DNA from: Alphaproteobacteria bacterium
GTDB taxonomy: Bacteria; Pseudomonadota; Alphaproteobacteria; UBA6615
DNA: 64,000 nt
Assembly (NCBI GenBank): GCA_009694135.1
Contig: SHVS01000013.1
Span: 1 to 64,000 of the forward strand
Direction of reading: 5' to 3'
The notes under the pieces are model-generated. The model was not told the origin of the DNA. It searched no databases and worked only from the letters and a program-made list of their open reading frames with translations. Made by a program: the position numbers and the translations under genes. Each line of letters begins with the position of its first letter. Position 1 is the stretch's first letter. Of this stretch, positions 1 to 8,270 are shown in pieces.

Positions 1-55
1 GTCGCGCCCCGACCGACACTCAATCCAACGCAAGAAGCCCGGCCTGAATGCGGCC

Positions 56-89
56 AGCACAAAGGGCCCCCGCGGGGGCCCTTTGTGCT
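56..89. terminator. Perfect 34-base GC-rich palindrome, probable bidirectional terminator
   Basis: The left arm at 56-71 and the right arm at 74-89 are exact reverse complements, and the two central bases also pair, so the whole block is a perfect palindrome. There is no T-run on either side. It probably ends a transcript entering from the left of the window and separates it from the insertion-like repeats that follow. The role is inferred from structure only. Confidence 0.55.
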
Positions 90-98
90 ACCCCGTCT

Positions 99-148
99 GA
101 TGCATTTTTGCTCCGGCCCACCGACGCATTTTTACTCCGGCGTTGACA
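99..148. mobile_element. Possible remnant end of an IS21-type insertion sequence
   Basis: Two near-identical 18-base units (99-116 and 123-140) share the core gcattttt-ctccgg and are spaced 24 bases apart. They are followed by cgttgaca, ending in CA at 148. Multiple short internal terminal repeats and TG...CA ends are typical of IS21-family elements. No transposase gene is in the window, so this would be either the end of an element lying to the left or a solo remnant. The family assignment is an inference from layout, not a match I could search. Confidence 0.35.
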
Positions 149-189
149 GCCCTTACCGGTGAAACGTGGGCTCGGCTAGCAGTTCCCCG

Positions 190-203
190 GGTGCGCAAGC
201 ACC
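190..203 (-). terminator. Short GNRA-loop hairpin downstream of the dehydrogenase gene
   Basis: The sequence ggtgc-gcaa-gcacc forms a perfect 5-bp stem closed by a GCAA tetraloop, about 20 bases past the stop codon of the minus-strand dehydrogenase gene. A second small stem (ccaa/ttgg) lies between the two. There is no T-tract, so termination is a weak inference. I see nothing else in 149-223. Confidence 0.3.
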
Positions 204-223
204 AATCTCGTTGGTTGTAGGGG

Positions 224-1192
224 CTACACCAATCGATCGCCCGGCTTCTTCCCCGCGAAAAATGCGTCGAGGTTGTCGACCGCCCGCATGCCCATGGCGG
301 TGCGGGTCTCCAGCGAGGCCGAGCCGAGATGCGGCAGCAGAAACGCATTCGGCAGGTCGAAGTAGCCGCGATTGACGTTGCGCGGCTCACCTTCGAATAC
401 ATCCAGCCCGGCGGCGGCGACGCGGCCCGATTTGAGCGCGGCGATGAGCGCGCCATCGTCGACGATCGGGCCGCGCGCGGTGTTGACCACGATCGCGCCT
501 GGCGGGAGCAAACCGATGCGGCGCGCATCCAGCCAATGGCGCGTGTCGGGCGTCAGCGGCGCGTGGATCGAAAGATACTCCGACTGGCGCAGCAGGTCGT
601 CCGTATGGGCGTGGAAGGTCGCGCCTTGTTCGAGCGCGGGAGCAAGGCGCGTGCGGTTGCTGTAATGGATCGCCATGCCAAAGGCGCGCGCCAGATGCGC
701 GACCCGCTGGCCGATGCGCCCCATGCCGAGGATGCCGAGTTTCTTGGCCCTGAGTTCGGTGCTGAGCAAATACGTCGGCCCCCATTGGCTCCAGTCGCCG
801 TGGCGCACGATCTCGCCGCCCTCATAGGCGCGATGCGCGGCGCCGAGCATCAGCATGACGGCCACTTCCGCCGTGCAGTCGTTCAGCACATCGGGCGTAT
901 TGGTGACCACCAAGCCGCGCGCCCCGGCCGCTTGCAGATCGATGTGGTCATAGCCGACCGAAAACGTGGCGACGATCTTGACCGAAGCGGGCAGACGACC
1001 GATCGCCGTGGCGGTGACTTTATCGCTCGGCGCGACCAGCAAGCCGTCCATGCCGGCGCTGGCGGCGATCAGCGCTTCGGCATCGGGAATGCGGTCGTCG
1101 GGGTTGAGCGTCGGGCGGTAGTCGCGCCTGAGGCGCGCCTCCACCGCCGGCGGCATTTTACGCGTCACCAAAATTGTTGGCTTGTCGGGCAT
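224..1192 (-). CDS. D-2-hydroxyacid dehydrogenase (glyoxylate/2-ketogluconate reductase type)
   Basis: NAD(P)-dependent cytoplasmic oxidoreductase that would interconvert a 2-oxoacid and a D-2-hydroxyacid. It is 322 residues from the chosen start (MPDKPT), normal for the family. The nucleotide-binding fingerprint GMGRIG is at about 156-161, and the catalytic triad is visible as Arg240 (NTARG), Glu269 (FEGEP) and His288 (LPHLG). The open frame extends 47 codons further upstream, but that part is arginine/alanine-rich, does not resemble the family and overlaps the eipB start region, so the downstream ATG was preferred. The substrate is not determined by sequence; glyoxylate, hydroxypyruvate and 2-ketogluconate are the usual candidates. 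It is divergent from eipB. Confidence 0.85.
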   Translation of the reverse strand: MPDKPTILVTRKMPPAVEARLRRDYRPTLNPDDRIPDAEALIAASAGMDGLLVAPSDKVTATAIGRLPASVKIVATFSVGYDHIDLQAAGARGLVVTNTPDVLNDCTAEVAVMLMLGAAHRAYEGGEIVRHGDWSQWGPTYLLSTELRAKKLGILGMGRIGQRVAHLARAFGMAIHYSNRTRLAPALEQGATFHAHTDDLLRQSEYLSIHAPLTPDTRHWLDARRIGLLPPGAIVVNTARGPIVDDGALIAALKSGRVAAAGLDVFEGEPRNVNRGYFDLPNAFLLPHLGSASLETRTAMGMRAVDNLDAFFAGKKPGDRLV

Positions 1193-1256
1193 GGTCTTCA
1201 GGTCTCGTAGACGGTTTCTGCGTGACGGTATGGCTGGCTGAGAGGTAGAAGTATCC

Positions 1257-2069
1257 ATGCGCATTTTGTCACTGGCAATGGCTGGCGTCGCTCTGGGAGC
1301 TGGCCTGTTCGCCGCCCCGGCACGAGCGTTCACCCTGCAACCGCATTCGGCCGTTTACGAGGTGCGTCTGCTCCGCGCCAGCCAATCGAGCCGTATCGAG
1401 GACGCGCGCGGCGTCGTGCGCATCGACTGGCGCGAGACCTGCCAGAGCTGGGCGGTGAGCCAGCGCTTCCAGCTCGTGATGGTGCTCGCCGACGGCAACA
1501 CCACCGAATCGAAAACCGAGTTCCGCAGTGTCGAATCCAAGGATGCGCGCCGCTACAGCTTCGAAAGTACGACCGAACGCGACGGCCGCCAGGTCGAAAG
1601 CTGGAAAGGCGAGGTGGAACGCGCCGGCCCCGACGCTCAGGCGACAGCGATCTATTCGGCCCCGCCGGGCGAAAAACTGACCCTGCCGGGCGGCACCATG
1701 TTGCCGATGCAGCAGATGGCCGCGCTGCTCGCCTTGGCGGAAAAGGGTGGCGGACAAATCGATATGGCCTATTTCGATGGCCCGCGACCGCTCGATTCGC
1801 CCTTCACGACCCATAACGTCGTGTCCGATAAACGGCGCCTCCTGGCCGAAGCGACCAAGGGGGCGACCACCGCGCCCTTCGATCACCCATGGTGGCCGAT
1901 GCGGCTGGCGTTCTTTGAACGCGGCTCGCAGGCCGCCGAGCCGGGCTTCGAAATCGGCGCGGAAATCCTCGATAATGGCATCGCCCGGTTGTTGCAGTTC
2001 GATTACGGCGACTTCGCCATCGAAGCGATTGCGGTAGCCGGCGAATTGGCCGAGCGCCCGCACTGCTGA
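1257..2069 (+). CDS. eipB: EipB-like periplasmic cell-envelope integrity protein (DUF1849)
   Basis: Periplasmic beta-spiral protein; the Brucella homologue EipB is needed for envelope integrity. The 270-residue product starts with a clear signal peptide (MRILSLAMAG onward) cleaved near PARA-F. It then has the family's opening segment LQPHSAVYEV and a tryptophan-rich region around 57-65. EipB proteins carry a conserved disulfide between an early and a near-terminal cysteine. Here Cys62 (ETCQSW) and the last residue, Cys270, are placed to do the same. It is a single-gene unit on the plus strand, divergent from the dehydrogenase, with divK following after 131 bases. The identification rests on the sequence pattern; the function comes from the Brucella work. 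Confidence 0.8.
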   Translation: MRILSLAMAGVALGAGLFAAPARAFTLQPHSAVYEVRLLRASQSSRIEDARGVVRIDWRETCQSWAVSQRFQLVMVLADGNTTESKTEFRSVESKDARRYSFESTTERDGRQVESWKGEVERAGPDAQATAIYSAPPGEKLTLPGGTMLPMQQMAALLALAEKGGGQIDMAYFDGPRPLDSPFTTHNVVSDKRRLLAEATKGATTAPFDHPWWPMRLAFFERGSQAAEPGFEIGAEILDNGIARLLQFDYGDFAIEAIAVAGELAERPHC

Positions 2070-2200
2070 CCCCCAACGACGACGCTTGCTTCCCGTCACC
2101 CAATATTAACGGGGTGCCGCTAGGGTTGAACATTGGGGCGAATCTGATCCGCTCTGCTGGAGCGCGCGACCAGGAGTCCCGCGACTAGGAGACCACGGGG

Positions 2201-2566
2201 ATGGCGAAAACGATCCTGATCGTCGAGGACAACGAGCTCAACATGAAGCTCTTCCACGACCTGTTGGAGGCGCAAGGTTACGGCACTTTGCAAACCAAGG
2301 ACGGGATGGAGGCGCTTAAGCTCGCACGCGAGCACAAGCCCGATTTGATCCTGATGGACATCCAGCTGCCCGAGGTTTCCGGCCTCGAAGTCACCAAATG
2401 GATCAAGGAAGACGCCGAGCTCAAGCACATTCCGGTCATCGCGGTCACCGCCTTTGCCGTGAAGGGCGACGAGGAAAAAATCCGCCAGGGCGGCTGCGAG
2501 GCCTATGTGGCCAAGCCGATCTCGGTCACGCAATTCCTCGAGACCGTCGGCCGCTTTCTGAATTAG
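2201..2566 (+). CDS. divK: Single-domain response regulator DivK
   Basis: Stand-alone 121-residue receiver domain. In Caulobacter, DivK is phosphorylated by DivJ and dephosphorylated by PleC, and controls CtrA activity through CckA/DivL, linking polarity to the cell cycle. Visible residues are the acidic pair Glu9-Asp10, the phospho-acceptor Asp53 (LMDIQLP), the conserved Thr/Ala switch region near 83 and Lys105 (VAKPIS). There is no output domain. It lies 9 bases upstream of pleD, the same pairing as in Caulobacter, which supports the assignment over a generic receiver protein. The gene begins with ATG after a purine-rich stretch (gagaccacgggg). Confidence 0.92.
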   Translation: MAKTILIVEDNELNMKLFHDLLEAQGYGTLQTKDGMEALKLAREHKPDLILMDIQLPEVSGLEVTKWIKEDAELKHIPVIAVTAFAVKGDEEKIRQGGCEAYVAKPISVTQFLETVGRFLN

Positions 2567-2575
2567 GGAAGTTCG

Positions 2576-3973
2576 GTGTCCGCGCGCATCCTCGTCGTCG
2601 ATGACGTTCTCGCCAATGTGCGGCTGATGGAGGCGCGGCTTTCGGCCGAGTACTTTACCGTTATTCGCGCCACCAGCGGCCTCGAGGCGATCGAGCGGGT
2701 GGCCGATTCCAGCCCCGATATCGTCCTGCTCGATGTCATGATGCCGGGCATCGATGGCTTCGAGACCTGCCGCCGAATCAAAGCCGACCCGCGCAGCATG
2801 CTGCTGCCGGTGGTCATGGTGACGGCGCTGTCCGACGTCGCCGACCGTGTGCGCGGGCTCGAAGCCGGGGCCGATGATTTCCTCACCAAGCCGGTCGATG
2901 ACGTCTCGCTGATCGCGCGCGTCAAATCGCTCGTCCGCCTCAAGATGATGATGGATGAACTTCGCCTTCGCCGCGAAACCAGCGAACAACTCGGCGTCGC
3001 CGAAAGCGTGCCGACGATGAGCGAGGAGCAGGCGACCGGCGCCGACGTGCTCGTGGTCGATGATAGCCAAGCATCGGCTCCGCGCGTCGGCCAGACGCTG
3101 GAAAGCGATGGCCACCGGATCGTCTATGCCGCCAGTCCAGAAGAGGCGATCAAGGCGGTGGGCGAAAAGCCGTTCGCCCTCGTCCTCGTCAGCCTGTTGC
3201 TGCAAAGCGGCGACCCGGTGCGCTTGTGTTCCGAATTACGCAATACCGAGGCGAGCCGGCGCGTGCCGATCCTCATCATGGTTGAAGATGGCGACAGGCC
3301 GCGGCTGCTCAAATGCCTCGAACTCGGCATCGATGACTATCTGATGCGTCCGGTCGACCGGAATGAATTGCTCGCCCGTTCGCGCACGCAGATCCGGCGC
3401 AAGCGTTACCAGGACCGGCTGCGCGACAGCTATGCCAAGACGGCATCGCTGGCGTTGGTCGACGGCCTGACCGGCGTCTACAACCGGCGCTATCTCGATT
3501 CGCATATGTCCAAACTCGTCGGCAAGGACACCCAGGCCGGCAAGCCGAATTCGGTCATCATGCTCGATATCGACCACTTCAAGTTGGTCAACGACCGCTT
3601 CGGGCATCAAGCCGGCGACGAGGTTTTGCAAGAGGTCGCGCGCCGGATCCGCGACCGGCTGCGCCCATCCGATACCATCGCCCGCTACGGCGGCGAGGAA
3701 TTCCTTGTCGTCATGCCGGAAGAATCGACCCAGGCGGCCATGCAGGTGGCGGATCGCTTGCGCGCGATCGTGGCCGATCAGCCGGTAAAATGTTCAGGGG
3801 GCACCGAGGTGCCGGTCACCATCAGCCTCGGCGTGGCACGCCAACGCCCGGGCGATGTGGCGGCGCAACTGATCGAGCGCGCCGACCGAGCGCTCTACGA
3901 GGCCAAGCGCACTGGCCGCAACAAGGTCGTGCAGGCGCCGGACAGCGAAGAGCTCAAGCGCGCCGCCGGCTGA
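2576..3973 (+). CDS. pleD: PleD-type diguanylate cyclase (REC-REC-GGDEF)
   Basis: Makes cyclic di-GMP from two GTP; in Caulobacter it drives the swarmer-to-stalked transition. It is 465 residues. The first receiver domain (about 1-125) has phospho-acceptor Asp53 (LLDVMMPG). The second (about 152-275) lacks an acceptor Asp (LVSLLLQ in its place), as in the known PleD adaptor domain. The GGDEF domain (about 300-455) has an intact GGEEF at 372-376 and an RPSD inhibitory-site motif at 363-366, implying product feedback inhibition. The start is GTG, with gggaag a few bases upstream. It is co-transcribed with divK. Confidence 0.92.
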   Translation: MSARILVVDDVLANVRLMEARLSAEYFTVIRATSGLEAIERVADSSPDIVLLDVMMPGIDGFETCRRIKADPRSMLLPVVMVTALSDVADRVRGLEAGADDFLTKPVDDVSLIARVKSLVRLKMMMDELRLRRETSEQLGVAESVPTMSEEQATGADVLVVDDSQASAPRVGQTLESDGHRIVYAASPEEAIKAVGEKPFALVLVSLLLQSGDPVRLCSELRNTEASRRVPILIMVEDGDRPRLLKCLELGIDDYLMRPVDRNELLARSRTQIRRKRYQDRLRDSYAKTASLALVDGLTGVYNRRYLDSHMSKLVGKDTQAGKPNSVIMLDIDHFKLVNDRFGHQAGDEVLQEVARRIRDRLRPSDTIARYGGEEFLVVMPEESTQAAMQVADRLRAIVADQPVKCSGGTEVPVTISLGVARQRPGDVAAQLIERADRALYEAKRTGRNKVVQAPDSEELKRAAG

Positions 3974-4035
3974 GCGTCCATCGGTCCGAATGTAAAGTTT
4001 AGCCGCGCGCCAATCCGCACCGCCCACGCCGCTTA

Positions 4036-4053
4036 TCCTCTCTGGAAAGAGGA
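4036..4053. terminator. Small hairpin between convergent pleD and rpmG
   Basis: The sequence tcctct-(ctggaa)-agagga gives a 6-bp stem midway between the ends of two convergent genes, where a shared terminator would be expected. It has no strong T-run on either strand, so the assignment is weak. Confidence 0.3.
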
Positions 4054-4071
4054 AAGCGCGCCGCGTCCCGC

Positions 4072-4239
4072 CTACTTGATCTTCGCCTCTTTGAAGAGGA
4101 CGTGCTTGCGGATCTTCGGGTCGTACTTCTTCATTTCCAGCTTTTCCGGCATCTTGCGCGGGTTCTTTTTCGCGACATAGTAGGTGCCGGTTTCGGCCGT
4201 GCTCAGGAGCTTGACAAGAATCGTACTTGGCTTCGCCAT
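4072..4239 (-). CDS. rpmG: 50S ribosomal protein L33, cysteine-free form
   Basis: Large-subunit ribosomal protein of 55 residues. Translating the minus strand from the ATG at 4239 gives a protein beginning [18 protein letters not shown] and ending KEAKIK, a full-length L33. It contains no cysteines, so it is the zinc-independent form rather than the zinc-ribbon paralogue. The surrounding order, with topA/rnr upstream on the same strand and pleD/divK converging, is usual for alphaproteobacteria. The gene is short and easily missed by length filters. Confidence 0.93.
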   Translation of the reverse strand: MAKPSTILVKLLSTAETGTYYVAKKNPRKMPEKLEMKKYDPKIRKHVLFKEAKIK

Positions 4240-4334
4240 GACCGGCCTTTCGCATTTGCGCGCAAAATCAAAGAGGGGCGGACGATAGCGTCGCCGCCGC
4301 GGGCGTCAAGCCCTGCCTTTGCCGAGGGTCTGGA

Positions 4335-5933
4335 TTAGCGGCCGGCGAGGGACGGGGCGGATTGCGCCAAGGCGCTGGTATACAGCGGCGCGTCGGCAAA
4401 CAAGGCATCGGCGATCGCCAGATCGACCTCGGGCGAGCGGTTGTCGGACTTGCAGCGTTGGCGCAACTCCGCCACTTGGGCGCCGTTCGGAGCGGTATTC
4501 ATGCGCCAAGCGGGCAGGATGGCTGCCGCTCCGGCATTGCCCGACTTGAGCTCGGCGATGACCGCCGCCGTATCGGCAACCTGGCCGGAGCCATGCGTGC
4601 AGACACTCGGCATCACCCCGAGCCCATGCAGGATATAGCCGGACGGGGCCAACAGGCGCGACCAGGTCAGGGTCATTTCGCCGTTGTTGGGCAGGCGCAA
4701 GACCGTCTGCACCGTTCCCTTGCCATAGGAGTTGGTGCCGACCACGACCGCGCGGCCCAGATCCTGCAACGCCGCCGCGAGAACCTCCGAAGCCGAGGCC
4801 GACCCACCATTGACCAGAACGACCAATGGCAGCCCGTTGGTCAGATCCTGCGCGCCGGCGGCGAAGTGCTGGCTGCTGCTTGGGTGGCGGCCGCGGGTGG
4901 CAACGATCTCCCCCTTCTCAAGGAAGATGTCGGCCGCTTGTATGGCCTGATCCAGTAACCCGCCGGGATTGTTACGCAGGTCGAGGACCACCCCCTTGAA
5001 TGGCCGGCTGGCCGTATCCGCGCGGGCGGCGTTGATCTCGCGGGCGAGCGCCTGGCTCGTCTCCTGATTGAAGCTGCTGACATGCAGGATCAGGGCATCA
5101 TTGCGCCGCTCGGCCACGACCGTCGGCAGCACGATGCGTTCGCGCTGGAGCTTGGCGGTGACCGGGGCCAAGGACCCGGCGCGCGCGATTTTTAGCTCCA
5201 CCGCATCGCCGACTTGGCCGCGAATGGCGCGGATCACATCGATTTGCGCCCAGCCGGTAATCGGCTTGCCATCGACATGGGTCACGCGGTCATCGGCCAA
5301 AACGCCAGCGCGCGCCGCGGGGCCGCCGGCGACTACCGACTGGACCACCGCGTCTTCGGTTTCCATGCGCAGCGTCACGCCGATTCCACCGAAGCCGTCG
5401 CGCGAAGCTCGGTTATCTTCGGCTTCGCGCGCCCCGGTATAACGCGAGAAAGGATCGAGCGAGGACAGCGTCGAATCAAAGACGGCCTGGAGCACGTCCT
5501 CGGTCGAGCGCGCGGCGAAAGGCTCCGACTTGGCGCGCGTGGCTTCGATCGCATGCGTTACCAGCTCGGCCCAGGCCTGCGGCGAATCCTGCTCGGGATT
5601 GGCGAAACGTCCGACCGGCTGACCCTTGAGCAGGAGTTCGATGACCCCGCCGGAATCCTTGAGCTCCAGAGCCGGCTCCATCTTGGCCACGCCCCTGAGG
5701 CTTTCGAGCGCGACTTTGCGCAGCGGCACGTCGTCGATATAGCGACTGCTCACGTAGCGGTAGCCCTCGGAAAGCACGCGCTGCGCTTGCGCCTGATTAA
5801 AGGCCTCGGTCTTCGGCGGATCGGCGCTGGCGCAACCGGCGGCGAAGATGAAGGCCGAAACCATGCCGAGCAACGGCAGCGCCCGCCGTGGAGCCAGCCT
5901 GGGCAATCGCCCTGCTGCAAATAGTCCGTCCAT
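4335..5933 (-). CDS. S41-family C-terminal processing protease (CtpA/Prc type), probable lipoprotein
   Basis: Periplasmic serine protease that trims exported or envelope proteins. The 532-residue product, from the ATG at 5933, has an N-terminal hydrophobic signal (about 20-33) ending AAGC, a lipobox-like site that would acylate Cys34. A PDZ domain follows (starting GFGGIGVTL), then the S41 catalytic core. The signature GGSASASE holds the nucleophile at about Ser380, and SYGKG holds the general base at about Lys405, the 25-residue spacing of the family. The frame is open 44 codons further upstream but without a signal peptide, so the internal start was chosen. It lies between rnr and rpmG on the same strand. 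The exact ortholog group (CtpA or Prc) cannot be fixed by eye. Confidence 0.88.
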   Translation of the reverse strand: MDGLFAAGRLPRLAPRRALPLLGMVSAFIFAAGCASADPPKTEAFNQAQAQRVLSEGYRYVSSRYIDDVPLRKVALESLRGVAKMEPALELKDSGGVIELLLKGQPVGRFANPEQDSPQAWAELVTHAIEATRAKSEPFAARSTEDVLQAVFDSTLSSLDPFSRYTGAREAEDNRASRDGFGGIGVTLRMETEDAVVQSVVAGGPAARAGVLADDRVTHVDGKPITGWAQIDVIRAIRGQVGDAVELKIARAGSLAPVTAKLQRERIVLPTVVAERRNDALILHVSSFNQETSQALAREINAARADTASRPFKGVVLDLRNNPGGLLDQAIQAADIFLEKGEIVATRGRHPSSSQHFAAGAQDLTNGLPLVVLVNGGSASASEVLAAALQDLGRAVVVGTNSYGKGTVQTVLRLPNNGEMTLTWSRLLAPSGYILHGLGVMPSVCTHGSGQVADTAAVIAELKSGNAGAAAILPAWRMNTAPNGAQVAELRQRCKSDNRSPEVDLAIADALFADAPLYTSALAQSAPSLAGR

Positions 5934-6060
5934 TCCCGCCGCCACTCTGTGCCTCCGCGCCCTATGCGACCCAAGAAAGAGCCGCGGACGCAGTCTAGCA
6001 GATAATGAGTCGCCAAAGTGTATTGCTTCGCGCTGGAGCGGTCCAACCACAGGAACTCGC

Positions 6061-6076
6061 GTCACGGGTACGTGAC
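6061..6076 (-). terminator. Perfect 6-bp hairpin after rnr
   Basis: The sequence gtcacg-ggta-cgtgac lies about 20 bases beyond the rnr stop codon on the minus strand, in the 162-base gap before the protease gene. It may mark the end of the pyrB-to-rnr transcript. It lacks a T-run. I see no gene in the rest of the gap. Confidence 0.3.
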
Positions 6077-6095
6077 CGAGGGCGGTAATAAGGTA

Positions 6096-8264
6096 TTAGG
6101 CGAGGTCGAAGGTCAGGCGACCGGCCAAAGGGTCGCTGTCACGCAATTTTATCCGCAGGCGATCGCCCAGCCGGTACCGCACGCGGCCCCCGCGCCCGAC
6201 CAGCGCGTGCCGGCGCTCGTCATGAGTAAGAAATTCCTTCGGTGTCAGCGCACCGATGGGAATGAGTCCGTCGGCGCCAAGGTTATCGAGCCGGACGAAG
6301 AGGCCAAAGCGCGTGACGCCGGTGACCGTGCCGGGGAGGTCTTTCGCCAGCTTCGCCGTTTTAACTTGTTCGAGGATCAGTAGCGCGGAGAAACGCGCGA
6401 TCGCGTCGCGTTCGGCCGCGGCCGCGCGCCGTTCGGTCAGCGAGATGTGTTCGGCGGTGACGGCGAAGCCCTCCGCACCCGAAAGCCCGCCGGCGCCCAA
6501 CTCCAGGCCGCGGATCAGCGCGCGGTGGACGAGCAGATCAGCATAGCGGCGGATCGGCGAGGTGAAATGCGCGTACCGGCCCAGCGCCAGGCCGAAGTGG
6601 CCGATATTGCGCGGCGCATAGACCGCCTGCGCCTGGGCGCGCAGCACGGTTTCATGCACCAGTCGTTCGACGGGCGAGCCCTTGGCGCGCTCCAGCACGC
6701 GATTGAAATCGCCCGGCGTGACGGCGCGCTTGCTGCCGATGTTGAGGCCGAATTCGGCGAACAGCGTGCGCATGTCCTCGACCTTGGTCGCGGACGGCTG
6801 GTCATGCACCCGATACATGCAGGGCTGGCGCCGCTGTTCAAGCATGCGCGCCGCCGCCACATTGGCCGCGACCATGAACAGCTCGATCAGCCGGTGGCTT
6901 GGGTAATGCGGGCGCGGCCGCACCGCGATCGGCTTGCCGGCGCGATCGAATTCGACCTTGTGCTCGGGCAAGTCCAGGCGCAGCGCGCCGCGCTTGATGG
7001 CCTCGGCGTCAAGCACCGCGAAAGCCTCGTACAGCAGGGCAATCGGCCCGGCGAGCGCGCGCGCCTCGGCATCGGGATTGCCGTCAATAGCGGCTTGGAT
7101 ACGGGCATAAGTGAGCCGCGCCGCCGAGCGCATCAGCACGCGGCTGAAGCGATGGCGCGTGACCTTGCCGGTTTCATCGACCCAGAGTTCGGCCGCGAGG
7201 CACGGGCGGTCTTCCTTCGGCCGCAGCGAGCACAAGTCGTTCGACAGCCGCTCGGGCAGCATTGGCACCACGCGGTCGGGCAGATAGACCGAATTGCCGC
7301 GCCGTTCCGCCTCGCAGTCGAGCGGATCGCCCGGCCGCACGTACCAGGCGACATCGGCAATCGCGACCACGATGCGAAAACCTCCGGAATGTTCGGGATC
7401 GCGTTCGGCGAACACGGCGTCGTCGAAGTCGCGCGCGTCCTCGTCGTCGATTGTGACTAGCGGGAGTGAGCGCAAATCCTCGCGCCCAGCGAGGCCGGGC
7501 GGCTCCAGCGCCTCGGCATAGGCGAGCAACGGCTTCGGATACTGATCGGGAATCCCTGCGGCGTGCAGTGCCAACAGGCTGAAGGTGCGCGGATCGTTGC
7601 TTTTTCCCAGCCGCGCCAGAACCCGCGCTTCGGTCGCGCCGTGGCGCGGGCGGTCCGTTGCCTCGGCGAGCACGAATTCGCCCGGCTGGGCGCCGCCGGA
7701 CTCGCCGCGCGGCACGGTCAAAGGCTCGGAGCGTTTGCGGTCGGCGGGAGAGATTCGCCCGCCGCGCGGGGTTTCCTCATATAGGCCGAGGATGCGTTCG
7801 CCCGCCGGTTCGAGCCGCTTGAGCGCGACCGCCTGATAGCTTCCATCAGCCTGCGGCGACATCCGGGCGACGATGCGGTCGCCGAGTGTCGGCGCCAGCA
7901 CGCCCAGCGGCGAAGGCTCCAGGTAAATGGCCGGCGGGGCACCGGGGCCGCGCCAATCGAGCGGGCGCGCCTTGAGCTCGCCATCGATGTCCTGCTCGGC
8001 GATAACCAGCAGAGCGATTTCCGGCAAAGGGCCGGCGAGGGCGGCTTTCGCCTCGGCATGCGGCTTGCGCCCGGACGCGAGCCCTTCTTCCTTCAGCGCG
8101 CGCAGCCGTTGCCGCAATGCTCCGTGTAGCCCGCGCGCCAAGCCAAGAGCTTGCGCGAGATCGCGCAGCCCGGCGGCGGGCAGGCGGGTCACCGCTTCGA
8201 GTATGCGGGCGTCGCCCGGCAGCGAGCGTTCGACCGGCTTGTCTTTGCGGCCGCGCCGTCCCAC
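6096..8264 (-). CDS. rnr: Ribonuclease R, 3'-5' exoribonuclease
   Basis: Processive hydrolytic exonuclease that degrades structured RNA. It is 722 residues. An N-terminal winged-helix/cold-shock region (about 1-250) is followed by the RNB catalytic domain (about 260-600), whose magnesium-binding acidic cluster is visible at 273-282 (DDEDARDFDD). An S1 RNA-binding domain ends the protein (about 640-720, starting VTGVTRFGLFVRLD). The start codon is GTG, only 6 bases after the topA stop, so the two are almost certainly co-transcribed. The lysine-rich tail often found in RNase R is absent. Confidence 0.93.
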   Translation of the reverse strand: MGRRGRKDKPVERSLPGDARILEAVTRLPAAGLRDLAQALGLARGLHGALRQRLRALKEEGLASGRKPHAEAKAALAGPLPEIALLVIAEQDIDGELKARPLDWRGPGAPPAIYLEPSPLGVLAPTLGDRIVARMSPQADGSYQAVALKRLEPAGERILGLYEETPRGGRISPADRKRSEPLTVPRGESGGAQPGEFVLAEATDRPRHGATEARVLARLGKSNDPRTFSLLALHAAGIPDQYPKPLLAYAEALEPPGLAGREDLRSLPLVTIDDEDARDFDDAVFAERDPEHSGGFRIVVAIADVAWYVRPGDPLDCEAERRGNSVYLPDRVVPMLPERLSNDLCSLRPKEDRPCLAAELWVDETGKVTRHRFSRVLMRSAARLTYARIQAAIDGNPDAEARALAGPIALLYEAFAVLDAEAIKRGALRLDLPEHKVEFDRAGKPIAVRPRPHYPSHRLIELFMVAANVAAARMLEQRRQPCMYRVHDQPSATKVEDMRTLFAEFGLNIGSKRAVTPGDFNRVLERAKGSPVERLVHETVLRAQAQAVYAPRNIGHFGLALGRYAHFTSPIRRYADLLVHRALIRGLELGAGGLSGAEGFAVTAEHISLTERRAAAAERDAIARFSALLILEQVKTAKLAKDLPGTVTGVTRFGLFVRLDNLGADGLIPIGALTPKEFLTHDERRHALVGRGGRVRYRLGDRLRIKLRDSDPLAGRLTFDLA

Positions 8265-8270
8265 TGCGCG

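Noticed and set aside
2070-2200. CtrA binding box upstream of divK
   Set aside because: Only a half site (ttaac at 2106-2110) is present, without the second half at the right spacing.
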